DNA from: Anagrus nilaparvatae
Lineage: Eukaryota > Arthropoda > Insecta > Hymenoptera > Mymaridae
Length of the DNA stretch: 64,000 nucleotides
Reading direction: 5' to 3'
NCBI GenBank assembly: GCA_022575985.1
Contig: JAKSXM010000002.1
Coordinates: 18,525,001-18,589,000, forward strand
A program made the position numbers and the translations under genes. Every line of letters begins with the position of its first letter. Within the stretch, counting starts at the first letter, position 1. Shown piece by piece: positions 60,865 to 64,000 of this stretch. Below the pieces are notes generated by a model. It did no database searches. It was not told the DNA's origin and saw only the letters and a program-made list of their open reading frames with translations.

Positions 60865-61499
60865 TTTGATTTAAATATTTCTGGTTCTTCTTAAATTAAA
60901 ATTTTAATAGATACTAAAGAAATTATTTTTTAAATATTGCTTTTTATATTATGTTGTTATTGCTAATAAGCTTGAAACAAAAAAATAGTGGGGGAATTCT
61001 GAGTAAAAAAATTACGTAGGGATTTTTTCAGGGTTTGAATCCATTATGATCAAAAACTTGTTTATTAAAATAAAAAATTTTAATTTTGACAGCTGATGAT
61101 GCTAAAAATTAAAAAAAAAAAAAAACAGAAATAAATAATATATTCATTAACGTCATTATTTTTAAGAATCAAAAATAAATCATGCAAAATATAATTTAGC
61201 AATTAAAATTAAGTGATGGTGAATTGTCCTTGCCTAATAACTTTTGATTAAAATACGATCTCCATTATAAAAATATTGTGATTTATCTGAATGGAATTAC
61301 TTGCGTAAATGGTCGGTAGAGCTTAAATTATTAGGCATGATCACGATATGTATCGAAAACATACTTAGATGAACTTTTACCTCATATGTTCATCAGGTCA
61401 AAAAATGAAGTACTCCTAAATATATCTAATTCACGAAGAAATTTGGTCGCTAGGTCATTTCGATACTTTAAACATGCTTATATTAAATGCCTGTGTATA

Positions 61500-61948
61500 T
61501 GGATATTAGACTGGACCTTATTTTGGATTTTGTAGAAACCTTGTTTCCCGGATTTTGTTGTGAACTTTTGGTATATGTAAATAAAATTTTTAAATATCGC
61601 AATTTTCCCATTTAAAAAACATTGTTTTTTATTTGTAATGTATTTTAAATGGAAAAATCGCGATTTTAAAAAGTTTTATTTTGAAAAATGGGACTTCTAC
61701 TATTTTGGGAATCAGTTTTTATATGTCTAAGCATCATTTTCTATCTGTTAGCTACGTTAAAAAAATTAGGAAGCTGTCCAAATTTCTATGTTATTTAATG
61801 GAAAAATTGAGGTGGTTACAGGCACGCATTTTTACAAAGCTAAAGCAAAATTATTGGAGCTGGAGAGATTTATGACCAAAAGTTCACAAAAAATCCAGGG
61901 AGCAAAGTTATTCTACAAAATCCAAAATAAGATCCACTCTAATGGATA
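61500..61948. mobile_element. 449-bp foldback element
   Basis: GGACCTTATTTTGGATTTTG on the left faces CAAAATCCAAAATAAGATCC on the right. The arms extend about 80 bp inward (GTGAACTTTTGGTA / ACCAAAAGTTCAC). A frame at 61681-61875 lies in its loop and has no family motif. Confidence 0.65.
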
Positions 61949-62889
61949 TGTATGATTGAGAAACTGTATCCTCTTGATCTCAGAAACTAATCGATAGAAT
62001 TCAAATGGTTCAGGTTTTTCATTATTTGATCTAGTGGCGAAATTTCCAGTAAAAACTATAATTTGTATGAACCGTTTCTAAAAAATACTGTAAAAAAAAC
62101 ATTTAATTAAATTTTCATAATTTGCTTAAAAATGCTAAGAAAATAAATGATTGTTTGCTCTTAATGGTAAAAAAAGGTTTTTTAATACCTTAAACCTATG
62201 TAAACACCTAATAAATATGTACTCAAAAAACATTAATTTTATAAAAAAATCTATTGGTGAGTTTAAGGTAATGTGGTGCTTCAGAAATTTTTCGTTTTTC
62301 AAAAATTTTTTGTTTTATTTTCTGAAAGTATAACTATTTAAAAATATGGAAAAAAAATTTTAGAAAAATCGGAGCATTATAATTACTATTTTTAAGCCTA
62401 CTTTCAATAATTATTATTAAGTCGTTATTATGTGAAAAAAAACTTTAAACGAGTTTATCTCAAAACCATTTTTTTGTACATTACTGACACGATTTCTCGG
62501 AATTCCGTGGACCGATTTTCTTAAAAAATGAAGTGCATGTTTAAAATATGTATATTTATAATGTGAACCTCGATCTAGCAAAAATTTTTAATTTTACTAT
62601 ATTTTTTATGCGAAAAACTTTTAAAAAAAAGTGTTTTTTTCTAAAATTTTTTTCAAGTGCTCGCCAATTATTCATTTTTTGTGCAAATTCTTAGATTCTG
62701 GTTCACATTATAACTTAACTCATAAATTTTAAGAATTTTCTGTGTTTTTGTGTTTCAGACCATTCAGTCCGGAAAAATCATGTCAGTAATCAGCACACTT
62801 TTTTTTAAACGCGAACTTTAACACCTGTTATCCACCCTTTATAATTTAAAATATTAATACTTGCACTTCAGTAATAATATTTGCACTTC

Positions 62890-63009
62890 AGGATTCATAC
62901 AGGAGAAGAACCTTATAAATGCCAAGAATGAGGAAAAGCTTTTAGTCAATTATAGGTAGTTTGAAAATTCATGAAAGGACACATACTGGTGAAAAATCAT
63001 AAATGTAAA
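62890..63009 (+). pseudogene. Decayed C2H2 zinc-finger fragment
   Basis: The frame reads RIHTGEEPYKCQE, then a TGA where the second Cys codon of the finger is expected, then GKAFSQ. After a stop and a frame change it reads SLKIHERTHTGEKS. These are the linker (HTGE-PY/KP) and finger parts of tandem C2H2 proteins. Two fingers at most are left and both are broken, so it is a relic of a gene or of a processed copy. Confidence 0.8.
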
Positions 63010-64000
63010 TGATGATTTTCTCACGGATGTGCAATTAAAATCAAATTTTAGACCTCGAAATCTAGTTCTATTATACGGAAAATTTTTTATCCCAGAGGAA
63101 TATTCAACACTGTAAAACAAGCGTTTGGCAGCCAAAATAAGAAAACTTTGAGCCAGATTAGAAAAAAAAACCGAAAATAAAAATTGGCCTAACAAAACTG
63201 AATATTTATTAAATAAAAATTTTTTAAAAATTTTCTTATAAAATTAATTCTTGAAAAGAATTATTTTTAATAAGAAAATATTCAAATTAAATTCTATTTA
63301 AATTTTTTGTATAAATCTATATTCACCCACCCCGCATCGACACAGGAATTTTGGAGGACTAAACTGGAAATAAGGTCTATTTCCGTGTTAGAAACTGGAT
63401 ATTACTATCTTTCCTTTTTGAAAACTAGAAAAGAAGCAATTTCTGTGTTACGATATAGAAATGGCTAATTTCTTGGTTTTAAAACAAGAAATTAAATGTT
63501 CGAAAAGAAAAACCAATCCATTCCTTGAATGAAAACTAGAAATAAGTCGTTTCTGTTTTATAAAACATAAATTTATTGATTTCTGGTTTTCAAACTAGGA
63601 ATCAGATATTAGAAAATTAGTGTGATACAATTTCTTGATTTAAAACAAGAAAAATTTTTATTTTTTGAAAAAAATTAAAAAATTATTTTTGGATGTATTC
63701 ACAGAGGTTTTTGGGTGCGCTGAGCTCAAATTTGATAATAAAAATTAAAAAATCGGAACCCATGACCCTGAAACCGCAAAATTCGGTAAAAAAGTATGAT
63801 TTTTAAAACATAAAAATTTTTTTTGTTACATGGCTTTCGCGATTGCAAATTATGCTGATCCCAAATTCCTCAGGCAAAATTGAATTAATGGATCCCAAAA
63901 CCGTAAAATTCGGTAAAAATATTATTTTTTACAATTTTAAAGGATTATTTTTGACCGCGGTACTTAGGATCTTGGATTATCCTAAAACCGAATTTCTCGC

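Larger units (their letters stand above)
60865..64000. other. Flank beyond OBP B
   Basis: This holds the promoter of gene B, with no clear core motif. A foldback element lies at 61500-61948 and a zinc-finger relic at 62890-63009. From 63350 to 63660 there are degenerate repeats of CTAGAAATAAG and AAACAAGAAAT words; from 63700 to 64000 AAAATTCGGTAAAA recurs. No intact gene is visible. Confidence 0.5.

Overview
The window reads as nuclear DNA of an insect. It is very AT-rich, its genes are split by spliceosomal GT-AG introns, and it is packed with short inverted-repeat transposons. The Yorkie protein and the short five-exon odorant-binding proteins suggest a hymenopteran, possibly a parasitoid wasp. 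That placement is an inference from protein features; no species marker was found.

Layout. (1) 0.6-10.8 kb: a cluster of related exon sets, bracketed by a long inverted repeat (838-1087 / 10492-10775). The most complete set (minus strand, 3526-6076) predicts a 66-residue secreted acidic protein from four exons, one only 7 nt long. A second minus-strand set has an in-frame stop, a third (plus strand) lacks its ends, and an isolated last exon lies at 603-667. A 1-kb pogo/Tigger relic sits 16 bp past the stop codon of the first set. (2) 11.75-12.35 kb: a 5S rRNA gene on the minus strand, split near its 3' end by a 459-bp MITE with a 3-bp target duplication. (3) 16.0-41.2 kb: yorkie (yki), the Hippo-pathway co-activator, on the minus strand: six coding exons, 447 residues, and a 21.9-kb first intron that splits a codon inside WW domain 1. 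(4) 41.2-53.6 kb: sequence upstream of yki, with a CT-rich stretch, a 151-bp satellite, and nested transposons including a long-TIR element carrying a cysteine-rich C-terminal relic. (5) 53.7-60.9 kb: two tandem odorant-binding protein genes on the minus strand, each with five exons. Their last exons, holding Cys5 and Cys6, are found only by splicing, because an in-frame stop follows each exon-4 donor. (6) 60.9-64 kb: no gene, a foldback element and a decayed C2H2 zinc-finger fragment.

The genes do not form one pathway. yki acts in the nucleus in growth control; the two OBPs and the acidic family are predicted to be secreted. Introns and spacers are mostly non-coding, and most short open frames there are chance or fall in repeats.
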